Shown here one piece after another: positions 6,531 through 14,542 of a stretch of DNA of 33,692 bases. Numbering within the stretch: position 1 is the stretch's first letter; every line of letters starts with the position of its first letter. The notes below the pieces were generated by a model. It ran no database searches, was not told the DNA's origin, and was given only the letters and a program-made list of their open reading frames with translations. Made by a program: the position numbers and the translations under genes. Source of the stretch: Actinomycetota bacterium (lineage in GTDB: Bacteria > Actinomycetota > Thermoleophilia > Gaiellales > Gaiellaceae); contig PMOB01000007.1 in NCBI GenBank assembly GCA_003161615.1, positions 1 to 33,692 on the forward strand, read 5' to 3'.

Positions 6531-8899
6531 ACGACGAAATTGACGAGCCTGCGCGGGACGACGACCGTCTTGCGCGGCTCGCCGCCGTCGAGGTGCGCGC
6601 GCACTCGCTCGCTCTCCCGCGCCCGCGCGACGAGCTCGTCCTCACTCAGCGACGCGTCGACCTCGAAGCGGTCGCGCACCTTCCCGTTCACCTGGACGAC
6701 GAGCTCGAACGTGTCGCGCACGAGCTGCGCGGAGTCCGCCTCCGGCCACGGCGCCTCCCACAGCCGCTCGTGGCCGAGCACGCCCCACAGCTCCTCCGCA
6801 ATGTGCGGCGCGTACGGTTGGATCAGCGACACAGCCGTCTCGGCTGCAAACCGCGCGTCGGGCGCATCCGGCGCAGCGGAGATCTCGTTGACGAGCTCCA
6901 TCACGGCCGAGATCGGCGTGTGGAACTGGAAGCGGCGCAGGATGTCGTCGGTCACCCGGGCGATCGTCTCGTTCGCCTTCCGCGTCAGCGGCCCGGCGGC
7001 CCCGCTCTCCGGCGCACCCGCAGCGACCTCGTGGACGAGCCGCCACAGCCGGCGCAGGAACCGCACGATCCCCTCGACTCCGGACGGCGTCCACTCCATG
7101 TCCTGGTCGGCGGGCCCCAGGAACAAAATGCAGAGCCGCACCGCGTCGGCGCCGTAGCGGTCGACGAGCTCGTCAGGCCCCTCGACGTTCCCCTTCGTCT
7201 TCGACATCTTCGTCCCGCCGAGGGTCACCCAACCCTGGTGGAAGACACGCGCGAACGGCTCGCGGAAGCCGACCATCCCCCAGTCGTTCATCGCCTTGAC
7301 GAAGAAGCGCGAGTAGAGGAGGTGGCCCGTCGAGTGGTCGATGCCGCCGATGTACTGCGAGACCGGCAGCCAGTAGTCGACGACGAAACGGTCGAACGGC
7401 GCCTCGTCGTTGTGGGAGTCGATGTAGCGGAGGAAATACCAGGACGAATCGACGAACGTGTCCATCGTGTCGGGATCCCGCTGCGCCGGGCCGCCGCACT
7501 GCGGGCACTCGACGTTCATGTACTCCTCGTTCTGAGCGAGCGGCGGCTTGCCCTTCGGGGCGTAGTCCTCGATGTCGGGGAGGATCACGGGCAGCTGGTC
7601 CTCCGGCACGGGGACGACGCCGCATTTCTCGCAGTGGATGAACGGGATCGGGCAGCCCCAGTAGCGCTGCCGCGAGACGCTCCAGTCGCGCAGGCGGTAG
7701 TTGACCGTCGCCTTGCCGCGTCCCTCGGCCTCGAGCGCGGCGACGATTGCGCGCTTTCCCTCCTCGGCCGGCAGACCGTCGAACCGGCCCGAGTTGACGA
7801 GCTTGGCGTCCTCGTCGATCACCGGCACGACGGGCAAGCCGAACGTCTCGGCGAACTGGCCGTCGCGCTCGTCGTGGGCGGGGACGGCCATGATCGCGCC
7901 GGTGCCGTAGTCCATCAGGACGTAGTCGGCGACCCAGATCGGCAGCTTCTCACCGTTGACGGGGTTGATCGCGTGGAGGCCGCTGAAGACGCCGGTCTTC
8001 TCCGTCTCGGCGGCGCGCTCCTCGACCGGGCGTGCGCCCGCGTGGCGCGCGTACTCCTTCGCCTCGTCGCTCGCGTGCGAGTCGACGAACGGATGCTCGG
8101 GAGCGAGGACGAAGAACGTCGCGCCATGGAGCGTGTCGGGGCGCGTCGTGAAGACGGCGATGTCGTCGCCGGTCTCCGCGACCTCGAACAGGATCTCGGC
8201 GCCTTCGGAGCGGCCGATCCAGTTGCGCTGGATCGCCTTCGTCTTCTCCGGCCAGTCGCCGCCGGGATACTCGAGCAGCTCGTCGGCGTAGGCGGTCGTC
8301 CGCATGAACCACTGGGTCATGTTCCGCAGCTCGACCTCGGCGCCGCAGCGCTCGCAGTGGCCGTCGACGACGTACTCGTTGGCGATGACGGTCTGGTCGT
8401 TCGGGCACCAGTTGACCGGCCCCTCCTTGCGGTAGCAGAGGTCGTGCGCGACGAACTGCTGGAAGAGCCACTGCGTCCAGCGGTAGAACGACGGCTGGTG
8501 CGCTGCGACCTCGCGCTCCCAGTCGATCGCCCAGCCGAGGCGCTTCATCTGGGCGCGCATCCGGTCGATGTTCGCCTCGATCGTCACGCGCGGATGACGG
8601 CCCTCGCGGATCGCCGCGTTCTCCGCCGGCAGGCCGAATGCGTCCCAGCCCATCGGCCGCACGACGTGCCAGCCGCTGCGGCGGCGCACGTGCGTCTGGA
8701 CGTCCCCCATCGTGTAGTTGAGGACGTGTCCCATGTGGATGCTCGGAGCCGAGGGGTACGGCAGCATCTCGAGCTGGTACCAGTGGTTCTCGGCGGTCGG
8801 CTCGCCGGCTACCGGGTTCGGGACGTTGAACGCCCGCTCGTCCTCCCAGACGCGCTGCCACTTCTGCTCGATTTCGTTGGGCTCGTATCTCGGTGTCAT
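6527..8899 (-). CDS. leuS: Leucyl-tRNA synthetase
   Basis: This 790-residue class I synthetase charges tRNA-Leu. The HIGH signature is HMGH (55-58) within YPSAPSIHMGHVLNYTMGD. The editing domain (CP1) has the TTRPDTLHGATFFVLAPEHP threonine-rich motif and a later VPAHDERD. Cys pairs of a zinc-binding insert are visible (WCPNDQTV...HCERCG). The KMSKS loop reads KMSKT (564-568), followed by KGN. The C-terminal anticodon-binding domain ends in RKTVVVPRRLVNFVV. Length is at the short end of bacterial LeuRS. The ATG at 8899 has GGAGG 10 bases upstream. It lies downstream of the deacetylase gene on the same strand, separated by a terminator only about 20 bases from the start codon, so attenuation control is likely. 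Confidence 0.98.
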   Translation of the reverse strand: MTPRYEPNEIEQKWQRVWEDERAFNVPNPVAGEPTAENHWYQLEMLPYPSAPSIHMGHVLNYTMGDVQTHVRRRSGWHVVRPMGWDAFGLPAENAAIREGRHPRVTIEANIDRMRAQMKRLGWAIDWEREVAAHQPSFYRWTQWLFQQFVAHDLCYRKEGPVNWCPNDQTVIANEYVVDGHCERCGAEVELRNMTQWFMRTTAYADELLEYPGGDWPEKTKAIQRNWIGRSEGAEILFEVAETGDDIAVFTTRPDTLHGATFFVLAPEHPFVDSHASDEAKEYARHAGARPVEERAAETEKTGVFSGLHAINPVNGEKLPIWVADYVLMDYGTGAIMAVPAHDERDGQFAETFGLPVVPVIDEDAKLVNSGRFDGLPAEEGKRAIVAALEAEGRGKATVNYRLRDWSVSRQRYWGCPIPFIHCEKCGVVPVPEDQLPVILPDIEDYAPKGKPPLAQNEEYMNVECPQCGGPAQRDPDTMDTFVDSSWYFLRYIDSHNDEAPFDRFVVDYWLPVSQYIGGIDHSTGHLLYSRFFVKAMNDWGMVGFREPFARVFHQGWVTLGGTKMSKTKGNVEGPDELVDRYGADAVRLCILFLGPADQDMEWTPSGVEGIVRFLRRLWRLVHEVAAGAPESGAAGPLTRKANETIARVTDDILRRFQFHTPISAVMELVNEISAAPDAPDARFAAETAVSLIQPYAPHIAEELWGVLGHERLWEAPWPEADSAQLVRDTFELVVQVNGKVRDRFEVDASLSEDELVARARESERVRAHLDGGEPRKTVVVPRRLVNFVV

Positions 8900-8920
8900 C
8901 GCAAAACGTCCTCCAGAACG

Positions 8921-8943
8921 AAAAAACCTCTCCGAAGAGAGGT
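8921..8943 (-). terminator. Intrinsic terminator just upstream of leuS (attenuator candidate)
   Basis: On the minus strand ACCTCTC-TTCG-GAGAGGT folds as a perfect 7-bp stem with the extra-stable C(UUCG)G loop, followed directly by a run of T (8926-8921). The run ends 21 bases before the leuS ATG, too close for a separate promoter to fit easily between. Either leuS depends on read-through, or this ends the deacetylase transcript and leuS initiates within the hairpin region, which is less likely. Confidence 0.8.
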
Positions 8944-9007
8944 CATGGGGAGTCCGGCGCGGCGTCGCCGCGCATGTCTCCCTGCCTTACGTAAGAAGCT
9001 GAGTCAC
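8943..9007 (-). promoter_or_regulatory. Candidate leuS leader (mini-ORFs and upstream hairpin)
   Basis: Between the deacetylase stop and the terminator, the minus strand holds three things: a 6-codon ORF with two adjacent Leu codons (8987-9007); an AGGGAG ribosome-site-like run followed by a 10-codon ORF MRGDAAPDSP (8943-8975), whose TGA touches the terminator stem; and a GC-rich hairpin at 8957-8973 (GCGCGGC/GCCGCGC). No T-box consensus (AGGGTGGNACCGCG-like) is present. The layout fits translational attenuation of leuS, but no strong antiterminator pairing is obvious: GGGAGA with UCUCUU, using two G-U pairs, is the best I find. Confidence 0.35.
8987..9007 (-). CDS. Putative leader peptide with tandem Leu codons
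   Basis: GTG ACT CAG CTT CTT ACG TAA encodes MTQLLT. Its GTG overlaps the TGA stop of the deacetylase gene (GTGA), the same coupling used by real genes throughout this window. The two adjacent CTT codons are notable because CTT is rare here (Leu is nearly always CTC or CTG). A tandem rare-Leu mini-ORF before a terminator and leuS is what a leucine-sensing leader would look like. At six codons it could be chance. Confidence 0.3.
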   Translation of the reverse strand: MTQLLT

Positions 9008-9798
9008 TGTGCGGAATGTAGCAGGGCGACGAAGCCCGCGAGGCCGTCGCTCCGCGGGATCTCGTAGCGGTGGAGGAGGAACGGCTCGCGCGCGTATTGC
9101 GTGGAGCCGCGCTGCGTCGTGAACGCGAGCAGGTACCCCGCCTGGTGCACGAGCTGGACGACGGCCGGATCGGTCGCCCCGTCGGGATAGGCGAACCAGG
9201 GGACGGGCCGCCCGAGATGCCGCTCGAGCGTGCCCCGCGACTGCGACACCTCGAGCCGCGCTTGCGCGGGCGAGATGCTCGGCAGGCGCAAGTGGTGGAC
9301 GGTGTGGGAGCCGATGGTGAACCCGTCCTGCTCGAGGCTCCGCAACTCGCGCCAGTTCAGGAAGCTGATGTCGGGGCCGTCGACGCGGTCGGTGATGATG
9401 AACGCGGCAGCCGGCATGCCGAGACGGCGGAGGACGGGCGCGGCGTTGTAGAGGACGTCGCGGTAGCCGTCGTCGAAGGTGATCAGCACGGGGCGCGACG
9501 GCAGCGGCTTCCTCCGCTCGAGCGCGTCGTAGAGCTGCTGCGGGCTGATCGCGTGAAACCTGTGCCGCGCCAGCCACTCCATCTGGGCGGCGAAGACGCT
9601 CGGCTGGACGGTCAGTTTCGTCGAGGTGGGAGTCGGGACGGCGGGCAGCCGGCCGACGCGGTGGTACATGAGGATCGGCACGTCGATGCTCCGGCCCGGC
9701 GGGTGATGCGGCCGCGTCAGGACGAGTACGGCGACGACCGCGCCGAGCGCAATGGCGGCGAGCAGCGCGACGATGCGCACGTGAGCATCATGCTTCAC
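9004..9798 (-). CDS. Membrane-anchored polysaccharide deacetylase (NodB/CE4 family)
   Basis: This 264-residue enzyme of the CE4 family removes acetyl groups from cell-wall or exported glycans. A short basic start and one hydrophobic helix (about 8-28) anchor it outside the membrane. The CE4 motifs are TFDDGY (107-112; Asp pair for base and metal), SHTVHH (164-169; metal-binding His pair), FAYPDGATD (in place of the usual R-x-P-Y/G segment) and a late LLHRYEIPR. The start is uncertain: an ATG at 9822 would overlap lysA on the other strand by 20 bases, GTG 9798 avoids that, and GTG 9780 is also possible. It is divergent from lysA and upstream of leuS. The exact glycan is unknown. Confidence 0.9.
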   Translation of the reverse strand: MKHDAHVRIVALLAAIALGAVVAVLVLTRPHHPPGRSIDVPILMYHRVGRLPAVPTPTSTKLTVQPSVFAAQMEWLARHRFHAISPQQLYDALERRKPLPSRPVLITFDDGYRDVLYNAAPVLRRLGMPAAAFIITDRVDGPDISFLNWRELRSLEQDGFTIGSHTVHHLRLPSISPAQARLEVSQSRGTLERHLGRPVPWFAYPDGATDPAVVQLVHQAGYLLAFTTQRGSTQYAREPFLLHRYEIPRSDGLAGFVALLHSAQ

Positions 9799-9802
9799 CG
9801 TG

Positions 9803-11023
9803 ATGCTCGAGCTGTTCCCCATCTCGGCAAAGATCGACGGCGGCGAGCTGTCGCTCGGCGGCGTTCCCGCGTCCAGGCTCGCCGACGAGCACGGGACTCC
9901 GCTCCTCGTCTACTGCGAGGAGACGATCCGGGCGCAGGTCGCGGCCTATCGCGAGGCGGCGCCGGGCGCGCTCCTCGTCTACGGGACGAAAGCGTTCGCG
10001 AACGTCGCGCTGCTGCGGCTGCTCGCGGACGAGGGCGTCGGCGCCGACGTCTCGACGCTCGGCGAGCTCGCATTCGCGCGTGCGGCGGGGATCGACGGCG
10101 AGCGGCTCGTCTTCCACGGCAACAACAAGTCCGCGGAGGAACTGCGCGCCGCGGCGGAGACGGGAGCCCTGGTGGTTCTCGATGCGCCGGGCGAGGCGCA
10201 GGCCGCGGCGGCTGCGGGAGTGAAGCGGGTACTCGTCCGCCTGACGCCCGGCGTCGAGGCTGTCACGCACCGCTCGATCCAGACGGCGCACGAGGAGTCG
10301 AAGTTCGGGCTCTCCCCCGATTCGGCTGCGCGCGAGATCGGGCGCGCGCTCGCGCTCGGGCTCGAGGTGGAGGGCGTCCACGTCCACGTCGGTTCGCAGC
10401 TCGGCCGCGTCGCGGAGAGCGTTCTTGCCCTCGAGCGCGTCCTCGCTTTCATCGAAGGGCTCGGCTGGACACCACGTTTCCTCGATCTCGGCGGTGGGCT
10501 CGGCGTCCGCCACAACCGCGAGGAGGAGCTGCCGTCGGTGGCGGAGTTCGTCGGCCCGCTCGCCGAGCGCATCCCGGACGGCGTCCAGCTGATCCTCGAG
10601 CCGGGCCGCTCCGTCGTCGGGCGCGCCGGGGTGACGCTCTACCGCCTCGGCTCGGTGAAAGAGTCGGGCGGCGTGACGTACGCGGCCATCGACGGCGGCA
10701 TGTCCGACAACCCGCGCCCGCAGCTCTACGGCGCGCGCTACGAGGCGCTGCTCGCGAACCGCGCGGAGGAGCCGGCGTCCGGCGTCTACCGGATCGCGGG
10801 AAAGCACTGCGAATCGGGCGACGTCCTGATCGATGCGGTGGAGCTGCCCGCGCCGCGCGCAGGGGACGTCCTCGCGGTGCCGGCGACGGGCGCGTACACG
10901 CTCGCGCTCGGCTCGACGTACAACGGCGTCCCGCGGCCGGCTGTCGTGCTCGTCGAGGGCGGCGAGGCGCAGGAAATCCGGAAGCGGGAGACCGTGGACG
11001 ATCTCCTACGCTTCGAGCCGTGA
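9803..11023 (+). CDS. lysA: Diaminopimelate decarboxylase
   Basis: This 406-residue PLP enzyme (fold type III) makes L-lysine from meso-diaminopimelate. The N-terminal barrel carries the PLP lysine in YGTKAF (K63), followed by GVGADVSTLGEL, HGNNKS (107-111), HVGSQL and a glycine-rich LDLGGGLGV. EPGRSVVGRAG and the C-terminal CESGD (Cys336, contributed across the dimer) complete the active site. Length is normal. The ATG at 9803 gives MLELFPISA, and a GTG directly before it (9800) is equally possible. It is the first gene of a three-gene operon: its TGA overlaps the GTG of the EamA gene. No Shine-Dalgarno is visible. It starts within a few bases of the divergent deacetylase. Confidence 0.97.
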   Translation: MLELFPISAKIDGGELSLGGVPASRLADEHGTPLLVYCEETIRAQVAAYREAAPGALLVYGTKAFANVALLRLLADEGVGADVSTLGELAFARAAGIDGERLVFHGNNKSAEELRAAAETGALVVLDAPGEAQAAAAAGVKRVLVRLTPGVEAVTHRSIQTAHEESKFGLSPDSAAREIGRALALGLEVEGVHVHVGSQLGRVAESVLALERVLAFIEGLGWTPRFLDLGGGLGVRHNREEELPSVAEFVGPLAERIPDGVQLILEPGRSVVGRAGVTLYRLGSVKESGGVTYAAIDGGMSDNPRPQLYGARYEALLANRAEEPASGVYRIAGKHCESGDVLIDAVELPAPRAGDVLAVPATGAYTLALGSTYNGVPRPAVVLVEGGEAQEIRKRETVDDLLRFEP

Positions 11024-11955
11024 AGAAGCTCGCAGCCGTCCCCGGAGTCCTGCTCATCGCGGTCGCGGCCGCGATGTGGGGCACCGACCCGATCATCCGT
11101 AAGACGATGAGCTTCGGGACGTCCGCGACGACGATCGTCTTCGGCGAGCACGTGATCCTCGCCGCCTTGACGCTGCCGCTTCTCCTCCCTGCCTTGCGCG
11201 CCGTCTTCCGCGCCGGCTGGCGCTACGTCGCCGCCGCGGTCGTGGTCGGCGCAGGAGCCTCGGCCGTCGCGACGATCCTCTTCACGGACGCGCTGATCGG
11301 GCACTCCGACTTCATCACTCCCGTCGTGATCCAGAAGGTGCAGCCGCTGGTCGCCGTCGGTGGCGCGGCGCTGCTGCTCGGCGAGCGGCCACGGCCGCGC
11401 TTTGCCTGGTTCTTCCTCCCCGCGCTCGCCGGCTTCTGGCTCGTCAACCAGGCGCACCCGCTGGCCCCTTCGGCGAAGGGCGTCGTCGTGATCGCGGAGG
11501 CGACCGGCGCCGCGATCCTCTGGGCGATGGGAACGGTGCTCGGCCGCTACCTCTCGCGGGAGATCGAGTTCCAGCAGATCGTCGCGCTGCGCTTCTTCTT
11601 CGGTCTCGTTGCGAGCGCGATCGCGCTGCCGGTGATGGGAGCGAGCGCGTACTCGAACGGCCACGACAGCCTGCTGATCCTCTATCTCGCGCTCGTCACC
11701 GGGCTCTTCGCCCTGACGCTCTACTACTACGGGCTGCAGAAGACGCCGGCTGTGCTCTCGTCTCTCGCCGAGCTGACGTACCCCGCGGTCGCGGTGATCG
11801 CAGGCATCTACGCGTACAGCCAGCACCTCGCGTGGAGCCAGTGGCTCGGCGTCGCCGTGATCCTCGCGACGGTGACGCTGCTGCCGGTGCAGCGCCGGCG
11901 GAAGATCGTCGAGCTCGCCCCCGGCGACGCCATCCCCGAGCCCGCGCCCGCATGA
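11020..11955 (+). CDS. EamA-family permease (drug/metabolite transporter superfamily)
   Basis: This 311-residue inner-membrane protein has ten hydrophobic segments, arranged as the two EamA repeats of five. The first begins VPGVLLIAVAAAMWGTDPIIRK, and the second begins near AKGVVVIAEATGAAILWAMGTVLGRYLS. The family exports or imports small metabolites; the substrate cannot be read here. The short C-terminal tail is acidic and Pro-rich. The GTG start overlaps the lysA stop (GTGA) and the stop overlaps the next ATG (ATGA), so it is translated together with lysA. An amino-acid or lysine-related substrate is tempting from context but unproven. Confidence 0.9.
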   Translation: MKKLAAVPGVLLIAVAAAMWGTDPIIRKTMSFGTSATTIVFGEHVILAALTLPLLLPALRAVFRAGWRYVAAAVVVGAGASAVATILFTDALIGHSDFITPVVIQKVQPLVAVGGAALLLGERPRPRFAWFFLPALAGFWLVNQAHPLAPSAKGVVVIAEATGAAILWAMGTVLGRYLSREIEFQQIVALRFFFGLVASAIALPVMGASAYSNGHDSLLILYLALVTGLFALTLYYYGLQKTPAVLSSLAELTYPAVAVIAGIYAYSQHLAWSQWLGVAVILATVTLLPVQRRRKIVELAPGDAIPEPAPA

Positions 11956-12620
11956 AGCTTCTTCTCACCTCCGCCGGGATCAAGAACCCGAGCATCGAAG
12001 CCGCGCTGCTCGACCTCCTCGGCAAGCCGATCGCCGAGTGCGACGCGCTTGCGATCCCCACCGCGTCGTACGGCCATCACAGCTTTGCGGGCGCGTGGCG
12101 ATTCATCGCAGGAGCTGAGTCCCGCTGCCCGATGACCGAGCTGGGCTGGAAGTCCATGGGGAACCTCGAGCTCACCGCGCTGTCGAGCCTCGACCGCGAA
12201 CGATGGGTGCCGCTTGTCGAGGCGGCCGATGTCCTGCTCGTGAACGGCGGCGACGCCATGTACCTGCCCCACTGGATGCGGCAATCCGGACTGGCTGACC
12301 TCCTGCCGTCGCTGGACGCGGTCTGGGTGGGACTGAGCGCCGGAAGCATGGCGATGACGCCGCGCATCGGGGAGGACTTCATGCAGTGGCAACCGCCCAG
12401 CGGCGGCGACGAGACGCTCGGCATCGTCGGCTTCTCGATCTTCCCGCACCTCGATCATCCCGACCTCGACAACTCGATGGCCGAGGCGGAACGCTGGGCC
12501 GCCGAGCTCGGATTGCCCGCCTATGCGATCGACGACGAGACCGCGATCAAGTGGGTGGACGGCGACGTCGAGGTCGTCTCCGAAGGGCACTGGAAGCTCT
12601 TTGAACCGCTAGTCAATTAG
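11952..12620 (+). CDS. Peptidase E-like protein (S51 family)
   Basis: This 222-residue protein has the class I glutamine-amidotransferase-like fold of peptidase E/cyanophycinase. It starts MKLLLTSAGIKN and has a VNGGDAMYL turn. The serine nucleophile elbow GLSAGSM carries S of the catalytic triad, then FPHLDHP supplies a histidine, and the C-terminus returns to VVSEGHWKLFE. The family hydrolyses Asp-X dipeptides, but the LVNGGDAMYLPHWMRQSGL version is a diverged subgroup whose substrate is unknown. It is co-translated with the EamA gene (ATGA overlap) and is the last gene of the lysA operon. Its TAG stop is also the first half of the next promoter's -10. Confidence 0.9.
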   Translation: MKLLLTSAGIKNPSIEAALLDLLGKPIAECDALAIPTASYGHHSFAGAWRFIAGAESRCPMTELGWKSMGNLELTALSSLDRERWVPLVEAADVLLVNGGDAMYLPHWMRQSGLADLLPSLDAVWVGLSAGSMAMTPRIGEDFMQWQPPSGGDETLGIVGFSIFPHLDHPDLDNSMAEAERWAAELGLPAYAIDDETAIKWVDGDVEVVSEGHWKLFEPLVN

Positions 12621-12623
12621 GCT
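12618..12623 (+). promoter_or_regulatory. Candidate leaderless -10 of the acyl-CoA operon (TAGGCT)
   Basis: TAGGCT is followed by 7 bases (CTCCCGC) and the GTG at 12631. The TAG is also the stop codon of the previous gene. No Shine-Dalgarno precedes the GTG, so a transcript starting at the GTG is the simplest reading. Confidence 0.5.
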
Positions 12624-12630
12624 CTCCCGC

Positions 12631-13773
12631 GTGGACCTGCGGGACACGCCCGAAGAAGCGCAATTCCGGACCGAGCTGCGGGCCTGGATCGACGCGAACC
12701 TCCCGGCGGACAAGCGCGGCAGCCGGGGTGGCGCGCAGCGGTTCGAGGACCCGTTCATGCGCGAATGGAGCCGGCTGCTCTACGAGGGCGGCTACGTCGG
12801 CCTGACCTGGCCGAAGGAGTACGGCGGCGCGGGCGCTCCGTACAGCTTCCAGGCGATCCTCTACGAAGAGATCGCCACCGCCCAGGCGCCTCCTCCGATC
12901 GGCGTGATCGGCCTCAACATGGCGGGGCCGACGATCATTGCCCACGGCACGGAAGAACAGAAGGCGCGGTATCTCCAGCCGCTCCTCGCCGCCGAGGAGA
13001 TCTGGTGCCAGGGCTTCTCCGAGCCGGACGCGGGCTCCGACCTCGCCGCCGTCCGCACGCGCGCCGAGCGGCGCGGCGACGTCTACGTCGTCAACGGCCA
13101 GAAGGTCTGGTCGTCGTTCGCGCACATCGCCGACTTCTGCATCCTCGTCACGCAGAGCGACCCCGAGGCGCCGCGCTACAAGAACCTCACGTACCTCATC
13201 GTCGACATGCACGCGCCCGGCGTCGAGGTGCGGCCGCTCCGCCAGATCACCGGTGAGGCGGAGTTCAACGAGATCTTCTTCAGCGACGTCGAGGTGCCGG
13301 TCGAGAACCGGCTCGACGAGGAGGGGAACGGCTGGCAGGTCGCGATGACGACCCTCCTCCACGAGCGCGCCACCCTCGGCTTCGCGCTCACGGCGACGCT
13401 CGACGGGATCGTCGGGCGGCTGCTCGAGGAAGCCTCCGGACGCAACCCGAGCGCCGCGGTCCGCGAGGCGATCGCGGTCGAGTGGATCGAGCTGCAGGCG
13501 CTCCGCTACACGAACTACCGCGCGCTCGGAACGTTCCAGCGCAGCGGCATCCCCGGGCCGGAGGGCTCCGGCGTCAAGCTCCGCTGGTCGGAGGCGAACC
13601 AGCGGCTGACGAAGCTCGCGCGCGAGCTGCGCGGGCCGGAAGGGATCCTCGACGACGGCTGGTGGAACCACCAGCAGCTGCGCAGCCGCGGCAACACGAT
13701 CGAGGCCGGCACGTCGGAAGTCCTCCGCAACATCATCGCCGAGCGCGTCCTCGGTCTCCCGAGAGGCCGCTGA
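12631..13773 (+). CDS. Acyl-CoA dehydrogenase, large (FAD-binding) subunit
   Basis: This 380-residue FAD enzyme oxidises an acyl-CoA to the trans-2-enoyl-CoA. The N-terminal helical domain includes FMREWSRLLYEGGYVGLTWPKEYGGAG (about 45-70). The middle beta-domain has CQGFSEPDAGSDLAAVRTRAERRG (FAD/substrate loop) and KVWSSFAHIADFCIL. The C-terminal domain ends TIEAGTSEVLRNIIAERVLGLPRGR. At the position of the MCAD catalytic Glu (Y-E-G-T) it reads E-A-G-T, as in many paired actinobacterial FadE proteins. The GTG at 12631 is read leaderless. The next gene, a second dehydrogenase subunit, starts in the stop (TGATG), suggesting a hetero-oligomer of the ChsE/FadE28-29 type. Substrate unknown; steroid side chains, cyclic or branched acids are typical of this group. 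Confidence 0.92.
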   Translation: MDLRDTPEEAQFRTELRAWIDANLPADKRGSRGGAQRFEDPFMREWSRLLYEGGYVGLTWPKEYGGAGAPYSFQAILYEEIATAQAPPPIGVIGLNMAGPTIIAHGTEEQKARYLQPLLAAEEIWCQGFSEPDAGSDLAAVRTRAERRGDVYVVNGQKVWSSFAHIADFCILVTQSDPEAPRYKNLTYLIVDMHAPGVEVRPLRQITGEAEFNEIFFSDVEVPVENRLDEEGNGWQVAMTTLLHERATLGFALTATLDGIVGRLLEEASGRNPSAAVREAIAVEWIELQALRYTNYRALGTFQRSGIPGPEGSGVKLRWSEANQRLTKLARELRGPEGILDDGWWNHQQLRSRGNTIEAGTSEVLRNIIAERVLGLPRGR

Positions 13774-14525
13774 TGGACTTCACGCTTTCCGAGGAGCAGC
13801 AGGAGCTGAAGGAGGCGGCGCGCGCCTGGCTCGCCGACAAGTTCCCGCTCGACCGCGACTTCGAGAAGCAGGACGACCGTTGGAGCGAGCTCGAGGAGAT
13901 GGGCTGGACGGACGTCGCGGAGGCGGGACTCGGTTTCGTGGAGGAGGCTCTGCTCCTCGAGGAGCTCGGCTACGCGCTCTATCCCGGCCCGTACCTCGCG
14001 CACGTCACCGGCCTGAGGGATTTGTTCGGCGCAGGAAGAGACCTCGCCACTGTCGACCCGAGCCGCTCACTCACGTCACTGGATCCGCCGGAGGAGAGCC
14101 CGCGCCTGCGCGCCGCGATGGCGGCGGAGGCTCTCGGCGTCGCGCAACGGGCGCTCGATCTCGGTATCGAGCACGCCAAGACACGCGAGCAGTTCGGCAA
14201 GCCGATCGGCACGTACCAGGCCGTGTCCCACCCCCTCGCGCAGACGTACACCGACGTCGAGCTCTCGCGCTCGCTCGCCTACTGGGCCGCGTGGTGCGTC
14301 GCGGAGAACGACGATCGCGCGCCGCTAGCGGCCGCCGCCGCAAAGGCGTTCGCGACCGAGGCTGCGGTCGTCGCCTGCGAGCGGTCGATCCAGCTCCACG
14401 GCGGGATCGGCTTCACGTGGGAGCACCCGCTCCACCGCTTCTACAAGCGCGCCCAGTGGCTCGAGGGCTTCGGCACCCGCCCGCCCGAGCTTCGCCTCGA
14501 AGTGGCCGACGCGCTCCTCACATAG
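13773..14525 (+). CDS. Acyl-CoA dehydrogenase, small partner subunit (reduced middle domain)
   Basis: This 250-residue protein, far shorter than a full acyl-CoA dehydrogenase (about 380), pairs with the gene before it. It starts MDFTLSEEQQELKEAARAWLADKF with the usual N-terminal helices to about residue 75. The middle beta-domain is cut to roughly 30 residues, and the C-terminal helical domain follows at once (EALGVAQRALDLGIEHAKTREQFGKPIGTYQAV, then RSIQLHGGIGFTWEHPLHRFYKRAQWLEGFG). The usual C-terminal QIYEGT segment with the catalytic Glu is missing. Together these suggest a non-catalytic FAD- or scaffold-supplying subunit, as in alpha2-beta2 FadE enzymes. The sequence is continuous with no frameshift, so this is a compact form rather than a broken gene. 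Starts by TGATG overlap. Confidence 0.87.
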   Translation: MDFTLSEEQQELKEAARAWLADKFPLDRDFEKQDDRWSELEEMGWTDVAEAGLGFVEEALLLEELGYALYPGPYLAHVTGLRDLFGAGRDLATVDPSRSLTSLDPPEESPRLRAAMAAEALGVAQRALDLGIEHAKTREQFGKPIGTYQAVSHPLAQTYTDVELSRSLAYWAAWCVAENDDRAPLAAAAAKAFATEAAVVACERSIQLHGGIGFTWEHPLHRFYKRAQWLEGFGTRPPELRLEVADALLT

Positions 14526-14542
14526 CAAGGAGAATGCGCGGG

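Noticed and set aside
8900-9003. T-box riboswitch before leuS
   Set aside because: The leader is only about 100 bases and lacks the T-box consensus and room for stem I; a leader-peptide mechanism fits better.
6593-9067. An 824-codon open frame on the plus strand across leuS
   Set aside because: It is the mirror of leuS in GC-rich DNA, with low-complexity Arg/Asp/Val content and no family resemblance.
9070-11019. A long plus-strand open frame running from the deacetylase gene through lysA into the EamA gene
   Set aside because: Only its last 311 codons match a protein (EamA). The rest lies antisense to the deacetylase and out of frame in lysA, with no homology.
13880-14542. N-terminal extension of the acyl-CoA synthetase upstream of 14543
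   Set aside because: It is out of frame with the dehydrogenase subunit, Arg/Ala-rich and unlike any synthetase N-terminus; a ribosome site precedes 14543.
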